Made by a program: the position numbers and the translations under genes | Assembly: GCA_022573815.1 (NCBI GenBank) | Contig: JACZTG010000013.1 | Location: 1 to 57,299, forward strand | From: Candidatus Neomarinimicrobiota bacterium | Lineage (GTDB): Bacteria; Fidelibacterota; SORT01 | DNA: 57,299 nucleotides | Direction: 5' to 3' | Shown here: positions 15,340-24,659 of the stretch, one piece after another | How the letters are laid out: every line of letters starts with the position of its first letter | Position numbering within the stretch: position 1 is the first letter of the stretch | Notes under the pieces: generated by a model | What the model saw: only the letters and a program-made list of their open reading frames with translations | Told to the model about the DNA's origin: nothing | The model's database searches: none

Positions 15340-16479
15340 TCAGTCCAGCGCTCTGCCTATCGCTTTGATATACTCGGGTTCTTTGACTATTTCGTTATAA
15401 GAGAAGAAGATGAAATCGTTTATACCGCGCGATTTCGTTTTATAGATTTTGCTTTCCACATCGAAATGATTCTGATTAAACGCTCCGATTCCCATGATGA
15501 GCTTATCCGGCGGGACGACTTTAAGAATCTCTTCCACATTGGACATAAACTGTGTGAGGTCGGCGTTGTAGTTCATCGGAACGGCGTAATCCAGCGAGCC
15601 TTCCCGAATCCATTTGACCCAATTCTGATAGTTCCTGTCTATTGCCGATACCGGATTCGGTTTCACGGCGGCTGTGAGAAGAACGTTTTTTCCCGACGAA
15701 TTTATGAGCGACCGAATCCCCTCAACGAGTGAGCTGATGCTGCGGAGTCTATAGCTGGTCCACTGCCTGTGAAACGCCTTAACGCTTTCCGGGCCTATGA
15801 TTTCGCTGATTTCTTTTCCGTTTTCGATAAAAATCTCCGGGTCAACGCCTGTCTCCATCCTGAAATTATTCAGCGTTCCCTCATTATAGCCGTATTCCGG
15901 GCCGGGATACCGCACATAATCGAGATGAAGACCGTCCAGAGGATAATTATCCAATAGTTCATCGAACACGGTCAGCAGATATTTTTCCACTTCGGGATTA
16001 CCGGGAGCAAGAAATACTCCCTCCGAACCTTGCAGTCGGAACTGCCGCCGGCTCTTCTTCGCGTCAATGACTTCACCGTACGCCTTAGCCGTCCATTCGG
16101 GATGAACGTTCAGCAGATGTTTTCTCGATTTCGGTTTTTTGTCGGAAGACCAGAGCAGATATACGTTTACCCATGCGTGCACTTTGATATTCTGCTTATG
16201 CGCCTGAGTGATGAGTTCTTTCAGCGGGTCAAAATTCCTTCCGCGAACCTGAGGAGCTTTGACGACGATGCGACTGTTGTAATATGCGTCACCTCTCCCC
16301 CGCACCTGCGCGAAGATGTGATTGAAGCCGAATTTGCTCGCTGTATCCACTATCTCGGTAACGCTCTTTTTGCTGACAAGCCTGTCGCGTATGACCCAAA
16401 ACGCTTTGATATGGTTGTTATCCGGTAGTTGAGCGGCTGCGTTTGTCGTTAGAATGGCGATAAATAGAAAAGGCAGCAT
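15340..16479 (-). CDS. Secreted glycosidase-like protein (GHL10/DUF187 type)
   Basis: 379 residues from ATG at 16479. The family has a TIM-barrel glycoside-hydrolase-like fold. Typical segments are AFWVIRDRLVSKKSVTEIVD, FAQVRGRGDAYYNSRIV, KVHAWVNVYLLWSS, HPEW, PLDGLHLDYVRYPGPEYGYN (the DGLHLDYVRYP motif carries acidic residues of the probable active site), LTAAVKP, and WVKWIREGSLDYAVPMNYN. A signal peptide is present (LPFLFIAILTTNAAAQ). The start is unclear: the ATG lies inside the terminator hairpin, while an in-frame ATT at 16515, two bases past the rplQ stop and with GGA seven bases before it, would give a better basic n-region (KFRRFQK). The substrate is unknown. Confidence 0.82.
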   Translation of the reverse strand: MLPFLFIAILTTNAAAQLPDNNHIKAFWVIRDRLVSKKSVTEIVDTASKFGFNHIFAQVRGRGDAYYNSRIVVKAPQVRGRNFDPLKELITQAHKQNIKVHAWVNVYLLWSSDKKPKSRKHLLNVHPEWTAKAYGEVIDAKKSRRQFRLQGSEGVFLAPGNPEVEKYLLTVFDELLDNYPLDGLHLDYVRYPGPEYGYNEGTLNNFRMETGVDPEIFIENGKEISEIIGPESVKAFHRQWTSYRLRSISSLVEGIRSLINSSGKNVLLTAAVKPNPVSAIDRNYQNWVKWIREGSLDYAVPMNYNADLTQFMSNVEEILKVVPPDKLIMGIGAFNQNHFDVESKIYKTKSRGINDFIFFSYNEIVKEPEYIKAIGRALD

Positions 16480-16495
16480 AGCTATGCTGCCTTTT
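16468..16495. terminator. Bidirectional intrinsic terminator after rplQ
   Basis: A perfect 28-base palindrome with a GGCAGC-type stem, preceded by A4 and followed by T4-T5 on both strands. It should end the ribosomal transcript after rplQ. It overlaps the first codons of the GHL10 gene, whose expression therefore requires read-through or a weak terminator. Confidence 0.8.
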
Positions 16496-16516
16496 TGAAA
16501 ACGGCGGAACTTAATC

Positions 16517-16954
16517 TTATTTTCCGGCTGTGACTTTTCTAAGTTTATCTTTAATACCTTCTTTCTTCTCCGATTTCTTCTCTTCCTGTTCCGGCTTTTC
16601 CATATCAACGAGTTCAAGAATCGACAACGGCGCACCGTCACCCTGACGGAATCCGAGTTTGATTACGCGCGTATATCCGCCCTGTCGTTCGGCAAAATGC
16701 GGCGCTATCTCGTCAAAAAGCATTTTGACTATATCCTTATTCGGAATAAAACTCAGCACGTGCCTTCTCGCTGCGAGAGTTCCCTTTTTCCCAAAAGTGA
16801 TAAGTCGTTCGGCCAGCCTTCTCGCTTCTTTCGCTTTCGGATGTGTCGTCTTTATCTTTTTATGCAGAAAGAGAGAGGCGACCATATTATTGAGCATCGC
16901 TCTCCGATGGCTGGGTGTCCTTCCGAGTTTCTTCTTTTTATTCCGATGTCTCAT
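16517..16954 (-). CDS. rplQ: 50S ribosomal protein L17
   Basis: 145 residues. The conserved start MRHRNKKKKLGRTPSHRRAM followed by LNNMVASLFLHKKIKTT identifies L17, which binds 23S rRNA near the exit tunnel. The C-terminal 30 residues are a Lys/Glu-rich tail (KPEQEEKKSEKKEGIKDKL) beyond the usual core. It is the last gene of the alpha operon, 2 bases after rpoA. Confidence 0.97.
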   Translation of the reverse strand: MRHRNKKKKLGRTPSHRRAMLNNMVASLFLHKKIKTTHPKAKEARRLAERLITFGKKGTLAARRHVLSFIPNKDIVKMLFDEIAPHFAERQGGYTRVIKLGFRQGDGAPLSILELVDMEKPEQEEKKSEKKEGIKDKLRKVTAGK

Positions 16955-16956
16955 GA

Positions 16957-17943
16957 TTAAAAGTCGTCATCTCCGAGGTATCGATTAACGTCCATGTCGA
17001 AATTAAGTCCCAACTCGCCCAGCTTTTGCTGGAGTTCTAAGAGAGATTTTCTTCCGAAGTTTTTAAATTTAAGCATTTCATGTTCGCTCTTGGAAACCAG
17101 ATCTCCGAGAATATTTATCTCTGCCACTTTAAGGCAATTGTGCGATCTGACAGAAAGTTCCAGCTCGTCTATGCTTCGCAGGAGTTGTTTCCTGGTGCGA
17201 GCCATATCTTCTTCCTCTTCACGCGGTTCATCGAATTTATCTTCGATTTCCGAGGTGATGAACAGATTCAGATGATTGCGAAGAACTTTTGCTGCATGGC
17301 TCACCGCATCGTCGGGAGTTATACTTCCGTCCGTTTCCACGTCAATCGTGAGATTCTCGAAATCTGATTTACCTTCGACTCTTGCGGATTCGACTTCATA
17401 TTTCACGAATTTAACGGGTGTGAAAATCGAGTCGATATAAATTGTGCCGATTGGAGATTCAGCTTTCTTATTTTTGTCTGCCGGAACGTATCCTCTGCCT
17501 CTTTCGATCCGTAGTTCGAGAGTGAAGTTCGCGTCCTCATTTAGAGTGGCAAGGTGAAGATCGGGATTCAGAATTTCTATATTAGCGGAGCCTTTCATAA
17601 TATCGCCCGCTGTTAGAGTTCCTTTCCCTTTTACGTCGATGCTGACTTTTTCAACGTTTCCTTCGAGCATTTTCAGCCGTACCTCTTTCAGGTTGAGAAT
17701 GAAATCGGACACATCTTCAACTACGCCGGTGATGGTGGAAAATTCATGATTTACACCGTCAATTTTTATGGAGATTATCGCTGATCCCGGAATAGAGTTC
17801 AGCAATGCGCGTCTGAGCGAATTGCCGAGTGTTTTGCCGTACCCTTTTTCCAGCGGTCCGAGAAATAAAGTCCCTTTTGTTGTGGAGTATGTACTTTCGT
17901 CTATCTGCACGCCCTCGGGCAATTTTACTGTCATATTATTCAT
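16957..17943 (-). CDS. rpoA: RNA polymerase alpha subunit
   Basis: 328 residues, normal length. The N-terminal dimerisation domain has FLGPLEKGYGKTLGNSLRRA followed by LLNSIPGSA. The C-terminal domain (about 250-320), which contacts promoter UP elements and activators, has IDELELSVRSHNCLKVAEIN, KFKNFGRKSLLELQQKLGEL. It nucleates polymerase assembly with the rpoB and rpoC products, encoded 18 kb upstream on the same strand. Confidence 0.98.
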   Translation of the reverse strand: MNNMTVKLPEGVQIDESTYSTTKGTLFLGPLEKGYGKTLGNSLRRALLNSIPGSAIISIKIDGVNHEFSTITGVVEDVSDFILNLKEVRLKMLEGNVEKVSIDVKGKGTLTAGDIMKGSANIEILNPDLHLATLNEDANFTLELRIERGRGYVPADKNKKAESPIGTIYIDSIFTPVKFVKYEVESARVEGKSDFENLTIDVETDGSITPDDAVSHAAKVLRNHLNLFITSEIEDKFDEPREEEEDMARTRKQLLRSIDELELSVRSHNCLKVAEINILGDLVSKSEHEMLKFKNFGRKSLLELQQKLGELGLNFDMDVNRYLGDDDF

Positions 17944-17957
17944 TATATGTTCCTATG

Positions 17958-18590
17958 CTACTTTGAGTAAAGTTCAACTACTAATTGTTCTTTTACGTTA
18001 AGCGGAATTTGTTCTCTTTCAGGAATTTCAATTACCCTTCCGAACATTCCCGCTTTGTCTAATTCAAGCCACGGAGTGGCGTTTTCTGTCTTCACGCGCC
18101 TCATAGATGCGTGAATTACCTCCATCTTTTTCGCTTTTTCACGAACTTCCACGCTGTCTCCCCGGCGTGTCAGATAAGAGGGAATGTTAACCGTTTTTCC
18201 GTTAACGCTGAAGTGGCGATGACTGATAAGCTGTCTTGCGGCGCTTCGTGACGGAGCGAATCCGAGCCTGTAAACCACGTTATCGAGTCTGCTCTCCAAC
18301 AGAAGAAGAAGGTTGGTTCCTGTAACGCCTTTCATCCTGTCGGCTTTCTTGTAATATTTCCTGAACTGTTTTTCAAATAATCCGTAAATCCGTTTTATCT
18401 TTTGTTTCTCGCGAAGCTGCACTCCGTAATCGGAGAGTCTGGTTCTTCTTCTGCTCTGTCCGTGCTGACCGGGAATAAATCCACGGTTTTCAAACGGACA
18501 TTTGGTCGTCATACATTTTGAGCCTTTGAGAAAAAGTTTTTCGCCTTCTCTGCGGCACAGCTTACAAACGGGACCTGTATATCTACCCAT
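17958..18590 (-). CDS. rpsD: 30S ribosomal protein S4, zinc-type
   Basis: 210 residues from ATG at 18590; an earlier ATG would run into rpsK. The start MGRYTGPVCKLCRREGEKLF is typical. Four cysteines (CKLC and later CMTTKC) form the zinc site of C+ S4 proteins. The S4 RNA-binding domain follows (ESRLDNVVYRLGFAPSRSAA, RQLISHRHFSVNGK). S4 nucleates 30S assembly and in many bacteria represses this operon. Confidence 0.97.
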   Translation of the reverse strand: MGRYTGPVCKLCRREGEKLFLKGSKCMTTKCPFENRGFIPGQHGQSRRRTRLSDYGVQLREKQKIKRIYGLFEKQFRKYYKKADRMKGVTGTNLLLLLESRLDNVVYRLGFAPSRSAARQLISHRHFSVNGKTVNIPSYLTRRGDSVEVREKAKKMEVIHASMRRVKTENATPWLELDKAGMFGRVIEIPEREQIPLNVKEQLVVELYSK

Positions 18591-18598
18591 AAAGCCCC

Positions 18599-18988
18599 CT
18601 ACACCCTTCGTCTTTTCGGAGGTCGGCATCCGTTATGAGGAATCGGAGTAACGTCCTTGATCGAGATAATTTCTAATCCCGCAGCTTCTAACGATCTGAT
18701 GGCGGATTCTCTTCCGCCGCCGGGACCTTTCACCCGGACTTCAACTCTTGCGAGTCCGAGATCAATCGCTTCTTTGGCTGCCATTTCGCCGGCAAGCTGC
18801 GCTGCGAACGGAGTGTTTTTACGCGAACCTTTGTAGCCCGCTCTTCCTGCGGTAGACCATGATATTACGTTTCCGTAAATATCCGTCAATGTGACCATAG
18901 TGTTATTATAAGTCGCTTTAATGTGCGCGATGCCGTTAGCATCTACTTTTGCTTTTTTCTTCTTACGACCTTTTTTCGGTGCTGCCAA
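18599..18988 (-). CDS. rpsK: 30S ribosomal protein S11
   Basis: 129 residues. Signature segments are [40 protein letters not shown] and the C-terminal [19 protein letters not shown]11 lies on the 30S platform near the mRNA exit. Its N-terminus is Lys-rich ([12 protein letters not shown]). It lies between rpsM and rpsD in standard alpha-operon order. Confidence 0.98.
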   Translation of the reverse strand: MAAPKKGRKKKKAKVDANGIAHIKATYNNTMVTLTDIYGNVISWSTAGRAGYKGSRKNTPFAAQLAGEMAAKEAIDLGLARVEVRVKGPGGGRESAIRSLEAAGLEIISIKDVTPIPHNGCRPPKRRRV

Positions 18989-19015
18989 ATTGCCTCCTGC
19001 TTCACTGTTTTAAAT

Positions 19016-19396
19016 TTACTTGAGCACTACCTTTTTCTTACCTACGATAGACCTTCTCTTTCCTTTACGGGTTCGCGCGTTAGTGCTCGTTCGTTGACCG
19101 TGCACCGGCAGACCGCGACGATGTCTTATTCCTTTATACGAACCGATATCCATAAGCCTTTTGATGTTCATAGTAACATCAGTTCTCAGAGTACCTTCGA
19201 TGGCGTAATTATCTGAGATTATCTCGCGAATCTGTGATACCTCTTTGTCAGTGAGGGTGTTGGTTCTCACTTCCGGATCAATATTGGCGGCTGTCAGAAC
19301 GTCCAACGCCCTTGCCGGACCGATGCCGTAAAGATAGGTGAGAGATATTTTTATCTTCTTCTCACGCGGTATATCTACGCCTGCTATTCGTGCCAC
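19016..19396 (-). CDS. rpsM: 30S ribosomal protein S13
   Basis: 126 residues. MARIAGVDIPREKKIKISLT, then YLYGIGPARA, and the C-terminal GIRHRRGLPVHGQRTSTNAR identify S13, which bridges to the large subunit in the 30S head. The basic tail (KGKRRSIVGKKKVVLK) reaches the P-site tRNA in ribosome structures. A strong ribosome site (AAGGAGGAAAAG) precedes it. Confidence 0.98.
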   Translation of the reverse strand: MARIAGVDIPREKKIKISLTYLYGIGPARALDVLTAANIDPEVRTNTLTDKEVSQIREIISDNYAIEGTLRTDVTMNIKRLMDIGSYKGIRHRRGLPVHGQRTSTNARTRKGKRRSIVGKKKVVLK

Positions 19397-19462
19397 TTCT
19401 TTTCCTCCTTGTCAGACCAATATCGGGCTGGCTTGTCAGACCAACGCCGCTGGCTGGTCCGC

Positions 19463-19576
19463 CTATCCCTGACGCTGTTTATGTTTCGGATTAGTGCAAA
19501 TGACACGCACAACGCCTTTACGCTTAATAATTTTGCAATTGTCACAAATCTTTTTAACCGATGCTCTTACTTTCAT
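19463..19576 (-). CDS. rpmJ: 50S ribosomal protein L36, zinc-type
   Basis: 37 residues: [20 protein letters not shown] followed by [17 protein letters not shown]. The zinc ligands C11, C14, C27 and H32 are all present. Its place between infA and rpsM is the usual one. A 66-base spacer with short repeats (TTGTCAGACCAA twice) separates it from rpsM. Confidence 0.96.
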   Translation of the reverse strand: MKVRASVKKICDNCKIIKRKGVVRVICTNPKHKQRQG

Positions 19577-19588
19577 AATTCTCTCCGC

Positions 19589-19807
19589 CTATTTATGGCG
19601 ATAGGTTATTCTCCCTCTTGTCAGGTCGTATGGCGAAAGTTCCACCGTCACCTTATCACCGGGCAGTATTTTTATGTAGTGCATTCTCATTTTCCCCGAA
19701 ATATGAGCAAGCACTCCATGGCCATTTTCCAACTCCACCTTAAACGTTGCGTTCGGCAGCGTTTCAAGTATTTTGCCTTCAACTTCTATGCCCGGTTCTT
19801 TAGCCAT
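19589..19807 (-). CDS. infA: Translation initiation factor IF-1
   Basis: 72 residues, the standard length. The OB fold is clear: [62 protein letters not shown]-1 binds the 30S A site during initiation. It begins 5 bases after map. Confidence 0.98.
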   Translation of the reverse strand: MAKEPGIEVEGKILETLPNATFKVELENGHGVLAHISGKMRMHYIKILPGDKVTVELSPYDLTRGRITYRHK

Positions 19808-19812
19808 AATCC

Positions 19813-20583
19813 CTAATTACCCTCCAATTCTAATGCTTTGCCGTTGGTAAGTATTTCCGGTCCGCTGTTCGTTATCGCTATCGTATGTTCGAAATGAGCG
19901 GCAGGTTTTCCGTCTTTTGCCAGGACCGTCCAACCATCCGAATCCGTTATTACATCAGGCGATTCCATAGTGAACATCGGTTCAATCGCGAGAACCATTC
20001 CCTCTTCAAGTTTTTCACCCGAATTGCCGTCAACGAAATTCGGCACTTTCGGCTCTTCGTGGAGCGATTTGCCGATGCCGTGTCCCACTAACTGTCGAAT
20101 GACGGAAAATCCGTTCGATTCGGCATATTCCTGAATCGCCCGTGATATATCGCCGATACTGTTTCCGATGGTCGCCTTCTCAATACCCAATTGTAAAGCC
20201 TTCTCGGTCACGTTGATCAGTTTATTGATACGATCGTCCACTTTACCGATTGCGAACGTTTTCGCCGAATCAGTATTATATCCGTCAACGTTGACGCCGA
20301 TATCTATGCTGACAATTTCGCCTTCCTTCAATTCCCTCTCACTCGGAATTCCGTGTACAACCTGGGAATCTATTGATGAACAAATGCTTTTTGGGAATCC
20401 CTGAAACCCTTTGAACGAAGGTGTTCCGCCTCTGCTCGTAATAAATTCCTCTACCATAGCATCAATCTCGTCCGTCCGGATGCCGGGACGCAATTCGCGT
20501 TCCACCAATTCCATCGCCGCGTGAAGAATCTTTCCCGCTTTACGGATAGTAAGTATCTCTTCTTTTGTCTTCAGGTTTATCAA
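19813..20583 (-). CDS. map: Methionine aminopeptidase, type I
   Basis: 256 residues. It removes the initiator Met from new proteins. The five metal ligands are visible: two Asp in [20 protein letters not shown], His in [15 protein letters not shown], Glu in LAIEPMF and Glu in HFEHTIAI. No N-terminal zinc-finger extension is present, so it is type Ia. It directly follows secY; adk, which lies between them in many bacteria, is absent here. Confidence 0.97.
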   Translation of the reverse strand: MINLKTKEEILTIRKAGKILHAAMELVERELRPGIRTDEIDAMVEEFITSRGGTPSFKGFQGFPKSICSSIDSQVVHGIPSERELKEGEIVSIDIGVNVDGYNTDSAKTFAIGKVDDRINKLINVTEKALQLGIEKATIGNSIGDISRAIQEYAESNGFSVIRQLVGHGIGKSLHEEPKVPNFVDGNSGEKLEEGMVLAIEPMFTMESPDVITDSDGWTVLAKDGKPAAHFEHTIAITNSGPEILTNGKALELEGN

Positions 20584-20585
20584 AA

Positions 20586-21926
20586 TTATCTCCGCCTCGA
20601 CTTTATCCTGCCGCTCTTAAGGAAACCGTCGTAATGACGGCTGATGAGATGCGACTCGATCTGCTGAAGAGTGTCCAACGCCACACCCACTATAATTAGA
20701 AGGCTTGTACCGCCGAAGAATGACGCTAAATCGTATCTGACATCGGTCATTCTCATAAGTATATATGGAAAGACCGCTACCATCGCTAAAAATATCGAAC
20801 CCGGAAGCGTTACCCGTGTAAGTATATTATCTATGAACTCGGAAGTCCTCTTGCCCGGTCTGATTCCCGGAATGAAGCCTCCCGATTTCTTCATATTATC
20901 CGCCACTTCAATCGGATTGAAAGCTATCGCCGTATAAAAATAAGTGAAAAATACTATCATAAGTCCGAACATAGACCAGTAGAACGGATGGTCGGTGGAA
21001 AAGTATCGTATAAAATTTTCCTGAAGCCATTCGGCATTTGGAAATAGCGTAGCAATTGTACTCGGCACAAACATTATGGATTGAGCGAATATAATCGGCA
21101 TAACGCCTGCCGTGTTCACCTTTAGCGGAATATGAGTTGACTGTCCGCCGTATAGTTTTCGTCCTACGACCCTCTTGGCGTATTGGACAGGAATTCTCCG
21201 GGTGCCTTGCGTGAGCAGAACCACAAACGCAACTATCATAAACATAAGTCCCGCCAAAAGCACTTCATCAAGAATACCTCGAACATCCTCGGCAACAAGC
21301 CCAATTTCTATCATTATCACATTCGGAAAACGCGCCAAAATACCAACCATGATGATGAGACTGATTCCATTTCCGATTCCCCGCTCCGTGATAAGTTCGC
21401 CGAGCCACATTATCACAATTGTTCCGGTAATAAGCGTAAGCATCGTCATCAAAATAAAACTCATTCCCGGTTCTCCCGGAACTACAGGAATTGCGCCCGC
21501 GCCGCTGTTGGACTTGAGGCTCATAAGAAAAATCGCAATACCGTATGACTGAACCGTAGCGATTGCCACCGTTCCGTAACGCGTGAGCTGCGTAATCTTT
21601 TTCCTGCCTTCTTCGCCTTCCTTCTGCAGCTTCTGGAAATACGGTATGACCGCTCCAAGCAGCTGAATGATAATTGAAGCCGTAATATACGGCATAATGC
21701 CCAGAGCGAATATTGTCGCTTTTGCGAATGCGCCGCCCGCGAACATATCGTATAAACCGAAAAGCGTATTTTGCAGACTCCCGATAGCTATAGCCAATGC
21801 CTGAGTGTCTATACCGGGCGTCGGAATATGTCCGCCGATACGGTACGCAATCAGAATAAGCAGCGTAAATGTGATTCTTTTACGCAGCTCGGGTATCTTT
21901 GATATCGCTCTTATTTTATCTATCAT
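20586..21926 (-). CDS. secY: Sec translocon subunit SecY
   Basis: 446 residues with about ten membrane helices. The N-terminus IPELRKRITFTLLILIAYRI and plug region (GIDTQALAIAIGSLQNTLFG) are typical, as are GIGNGISLIIMVGI and the C-terminal loops PFYWSMFGLMIV and FIPGIRPGKRTSEFIDNILT. It forms the protein-conducting channel with SecE, which is encoded in the same block at 46576. Four bases overlap rplO. Confidence 0.98.
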   Translation of the reverse strand: MIDKIRAISKIPELRKRITFTLLILIAYRIGGHIPTPGIDTQALAIAIGSLQNTLFGLYDMFAGGAFAKATIFALGIMPYITASIIIQLLGAVIPYFQKLQKEGEEGRKKITQLTRYGTVAIATVQSYGIAIFLMSLKSNSGAGAIPVVPGEPGMSFILMTMLTLITGTIVIMWLGELITERGIGNGISLIIMVGILARFPNVIMIEIGLVAEDVRGILDEVLLAGLMFMIVAFVVLLTQGTRRIPVQYAKRVVGRKLYGGQSTHIPLKVNTAGVMPIIFAQSIMFVPSTIATLFPNAEWLQENFIRYFSTDHPFYWSMFGLMIVFFTYFYTAIAFNPIEVADNMKKSGGFIPGIRPGKRTSEFIDNILTRVTLPGSIFLAMVAVFPYILMRMTDVRYDLASFFGGTSLLIIVGVALDTLQQIESHLISRHYDGFLKSGRIKSRRR

Positions 21927-22360
21927 ACTACTTTGGTGGTGCCTCCCGCTGCTTCGATCTTCTCAACGGCTGATTTGCTGAAAGCGTTTGCCGTTACTTC
22001 ATAAGCCTCGGAAATTTCTCCGTTGCCCAAAATCTTTATAGGTTTGTTGACATTTCTAACCAATCCGCTTGCCAGCAGCGCTTCGATGGATACGTCTTTC
22101 CCTCCGGCTCTGCCCAGTTCGCTTACGTTCACAACCTGATATACCGTTCTGAATATATTGGTAAACCCTACTTTCGGCACACGGCGTTGCAGCGGCATCT
22201 GTCCGCCTTCAAATCCGCCCTTCCGCTTAAATCCGCTTCGTGCTTGGGCTCCTTTATGACCTGCGCCAGAAGTGCCGCCCTTTCCGGAACCCTGTCCTCT
22301 GCCGATTATTTTACCTTTTTTCTTATTCCCTTTCGGGCGTTTTAATTTCTCAAGACCCAT
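21923..22360 (-). CDS. rplO: 50S ribosomal protein L15
   Basis: 145 residues. The Gly/Lys-rich N-terminus (KRPKGNKKKGKIIGRGQGSG, GTSGAGHKGAQARSG) and FEGGQMPLQRRVPKVGF are diagnostic. The C-terminal domain ends in AFSKSAVEKIEAAGGTTKVV. L15 acts late in 50S assembly. It abuts rpmD with no spacer. Confidence 0.98.
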   Translation of the reverse strand: MGLEKLKRPKGNKKKGKIIGRGQGSGKGGTSGAGHKGAQARSGFKRKGGFEGGQMPLQRRVPKVGFTNIFRTVYQVVNVSELGRAGGKDVSIEALLASGLVRNVNKPIKILGNGEISEAYEVTANAFSKSAVEKIEAAGGTTKVV

Positions 22361-22555
22361 TTATACCTCTTCGACCTTTACAAGGTAATTGATTTTAAAG
22401 ACCATTCCGCGAATCGCAGCGTTATCAGGTTGAATTACCGTCTGATGCATTTTACGAAGCCCTAACGCTTTTAAGGTTTTTTTTGCTGTGTGGTGATATC
22501 CGATACCGCTTTTCACCTGAGTTATCTTCAGCTTGCCTGATGTTTTATTTGCCAT
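22361..22555 (-). CDS. rpmD: 50S ribosomal protein L30
   Basis: 64 residues. The pattern [20 protein letters not shown] followed by [20 protein letters not shown] and [16 protein letters not shown] is L30. The one-base overlap with rpsE and direct abutment to rplO indicate coupled translation. Confidence 0.97.
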   Translation of the reverse strand: MANKTSGKLKITQVKSGIGYHHTAKKTLKALGLRKMHQTVIQPDNAAIRGMVFKINYLVKVEEV

Positions 22556-23082
22556 TAGTCGTTCTCAATTCCAAAAAGTTGTTTGATTGACAGACCTCTC
22601 TTTCGTGCTGCAGTGGTAGCGTCCAACAATCCTAAAAGCCCGTTCATCGTGGCTTTAACCACATTATGCGGATTCGGCGAGCCGAGCGATTTTGCGAGAA
22701 TATCGTGAATTCCAACCTGCTCCATAACGGCTCTTACCGCTCCACCGGCTATGATTCCGGTACCGGGCGACGCCGGTTTAAGTATGACCTTCGCGGCTCC
22801 GAACGTTCCCGTTATCTTGTGAGGAATCGTATTGTTCAGAAGTGGAATCTTAACTATATTCTTCTTCGCCACTTCCTTCCCTTTAGTGACCGCAGAGATA
22901 ACTTCGTTCGCTTTTCCCAGACCCACGCCGACGTGACCCTTTCCGTCGCCAACAACCACAAGGGCGTTGAACCCGAAACGATGACCGCCTTTCACGACCT
23001 TAGATACTCGTTTTATCTTGACTACCTTCTCTTCGAGAAGGTCTAATTCTGAAGGGTTAATGGGACGCACTGATTTCCTCAA
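22555..23082 (-). CDS. rpsE: 30S ribosomal protein S5
   Basis: 175 residues. The double-stranded RNA-binding N-domain has [20 protein letters not shown] and [17 protein letters not shown]; the C-domain has [20 protein letters not shown] and [21 protein letters not shown]5 contributes to mRNA unwinding and decoding accuracy. It overlaps rplR by four bases. Confidence 0.98.
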   Translation of the reverse strand: MRKSVRPINPSELDLLEEKVVKIKRVSKVVKGGHRFGFNALVVVGDGKGHVGVGLGKANEVISAVTKGKEVAKKNIVKIPLLNNTIPHKITGTFGAAKVILKPASPGTGIIAGGAVRAVMEQVGIHDILAKSLGSPNPHNVVKATMNGLLGLLDATTAARKRGLSIKQLFGIEND

Positions 23083-23453
23083 ATTTTTAATCCGTTCTCA
23101 CGAGCGCCTTCTGCCACAGCTTTAACTCTCCCGTGATAGAGATAGCCGTTTCTGTCGAATATGGCAGATTTAATTTTCATTTTCTTCGCCTCTTCAGCGA
23201 GATCCGTACCCACAGTTTTACCCGCATCAACTTTTGATTCTGCCGATGATATTTTAGCTTTCAATTCCTTTTTCTGTGTGGATGAAGCCACAAGAGTAAC
23301 GCCTGAAGCATCGTCAACTAACTGGGCGTAAATATGTTTATGCGAACGATAGACAACCAATCGCGGTCTCTCGGATGTGCCGGATAAGCGACGTTTGATT
23401 CTCCTGATCCTTCTCAGTCTCAATTTGTTTTTTTCTATATTCTTATCTTTCAA
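23079..23453 (-). CDS. rplR: 50S ribosomal protein L18
   Basis: 124 residues. [20 protein letters not shown], then [10 protein letters not shown], and the end [20 protein letters not shown] are L18, which binds 5S rRNA with L5. The N-terminus is strongly basic ([18 protein letters not shown]). Confidence 0.98.
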   Translation of the reverse strand: MKDKNIEKNKLRLRRIRRIKRRLSGTSERPRLVVYRSHKHIYAQLVDDASGVTLVASSTQKKELKAKISSAESKVDAGKTVGTDLAEEAKKMKIKSAIFDRNGYLYHGRVKAVAEGARENGLKI

Positions 23454-23467
23454 TTCTTCCTCAAATA

Positions 23468-24052
23468 TTAAGCGGCAGATGTGGCAACCTGCTTGCCTGC
23501 TTTCTTACGGACGTATTCGCCCTGAATTCTGAGTCCTTTACCTTTATACGGTTCCGGCGGTTTCAAATGTCTGATATTCGCCGTCACCTGCCCCACCAGC
23601 TGTTTGCTTATTCCGCGTATGAATATCCGCGATTGGATAGCTCTGAATTGCGCTTTCTCCTGCTGTTCGGGTTTCTGAATTTCAAATTCTATTCCATCGG
23701 GAGCTTCAAAAAGAATCTGGTGAGAAAATCCAAGACTGAATATGATATTCTTACCTTTGAGCTCGGCGGAAAATCCCACGCCTATGAGCTGCAGGATTTT
23801 TTCGTAACCTTCTTTAACTCCGATAACCATATTGGCGATCAAGGCTCTCGTCAATCCGTGCAATGCCCGCACTTCTTTCTCGTCGCTTTCGCGTGTTACT
23901 GTGATACTCCCCTTTTCAACGGCGATGTTTATCCTGCCGTCATACGTTTCTTCCAATTCACCTTTGGGACCTTTAACGCTTACTGTGTTCCCGTTTAGCT
24001 TGACTTCAATGCCGTCAGGGACATCTATCGGTATCTTGCCGACTCTTGACAT
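23468..24052 (-). CDS. rplF: 50S ribosomal protein L6
   Basis: 194 residues with two L6 repeats. Typical segments are SRVGKIPIDVPDGIEVKLNG, TVSVKGPKGELE, LIGVGFSAELKGKNIIFSLG and KPPEPYKGKGLRIQGEYVRK. The C-terminus (KKAGKQVATSAA) is slightly longer than usual. L6 sits near the factor-binding site. Confidence 0.98.
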   Translation of the reverse strand: MSRVGKIPIDVPDGIEVKLNGNTVSVKGPKGELEETYDGRINIAVEKGSITVTRESDEKEVRALHGLTRALIANMVIGVKEGYEKILQLIGVGFSAELKGKNIIFSLGFSHQILFEAPDGIEFEIQKPEQQEKAQFRAIQSRIFIRGISKQLVGQVTANIRHLKPPEPYKGKGLRIQGEYVRKKAGKQVATSAA

Positions 24053-24062
24053 CTAAATTCCT

Positions 24063-24461
24063 CTACCAGACACGGCAAATAATTTCGCCGCCCAGGTTTT
24101 GTTTTCTCGCTTCTTTGTCCGTTTTAACGCCGGATGAAGTACTGATAATTGCGATACCCAGACCGTTTCTCACTCGCGGAACTTTTTTTGCCGAGCAATA
24201 AATTCTTCGGCCCGGAGTGGATACGCATTCGATTCCGTCAATGACGCCTCTGCCGTCGCTCATATATTTAAGGTAAAGTCTCAATATGCCCTGAACGCCG
24301 TCGTCAACCGCGATGATATCCTTTATATATCCTTCTCTCCGAAGTATCAGCGACAACGACTTCTTAAAATTTGATGAAGGTATGTCCACCCAGCGTTTCC
24401 CCGCTTTCTGGGCATTCCTTACTCTTGTCAGATAATCCGCTACCGGATAAGTATGTGACAT
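24063..24461 (-). CDS. rpsH: 30S ribosomal protein S8
   Basis: 132 residues. DYLTRVRNAQKAGKRWVDIP at the N-terminus and STPGRRIYCSAKKVPRVRNG followed by LGIAIISTSSGVKTDKEARK at the C-terminus are S8. It binds helix 21 of 16S rRNA and in many bacteria regulates the spc operon. Confidence 0.98.
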   Translation of the reverse strand: MSHTYPVADYLTRVRNAQKAGKRWVDIPSSNFKKSLSLILRREGYIKDIIAVDDGVQGILRLYLKYMSDGRGVIDGIECVSTPGRRIYCSAKKVPRVRNGLGIAIISTSSGVKTDKEARKQNLGGEIICRVW

Positions 24462-24470
24462 CTGCTCTCC

Positions 24471-24656
24471 CTACCAGCTTGCTTTGGTTATGCCGGGAAT
24501 TTCACCTTTTAAGGCTAATTCCCTAAAACAAATTCTGCACAGTCCGAACTTCCTTAAATAAGAACGCGCCCTGCCGCATTTTTGACAACGGTTATAGCCT
24601 CTTACCGTAAATTTCGGCGTTTTCTTCTGCTTAGCTATCCATGATTTCTTTGCCAT
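24471..24656 (-). CDS. rpsN: 30S ribosomal protein S14, zinc type (S14Z)
   Basis: 61 residues, the short zinc-binding form. [20 protein letters not shown] is followed by the CQKC and CRIC pairs that hold zinc, and by [14 protein letters not shown]. The longer zinc-free form is not needed when this one is present. It lies 4 bases after rplE. Confidence 0.97.
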   Translation of the reverse strand: MAKKSWIAKQKKTPKFTVRGYNRCQKCGRARSYLRKFGLCRICFRELALKGEIPGITKASW

Positions 24657-24659
24657 ACG

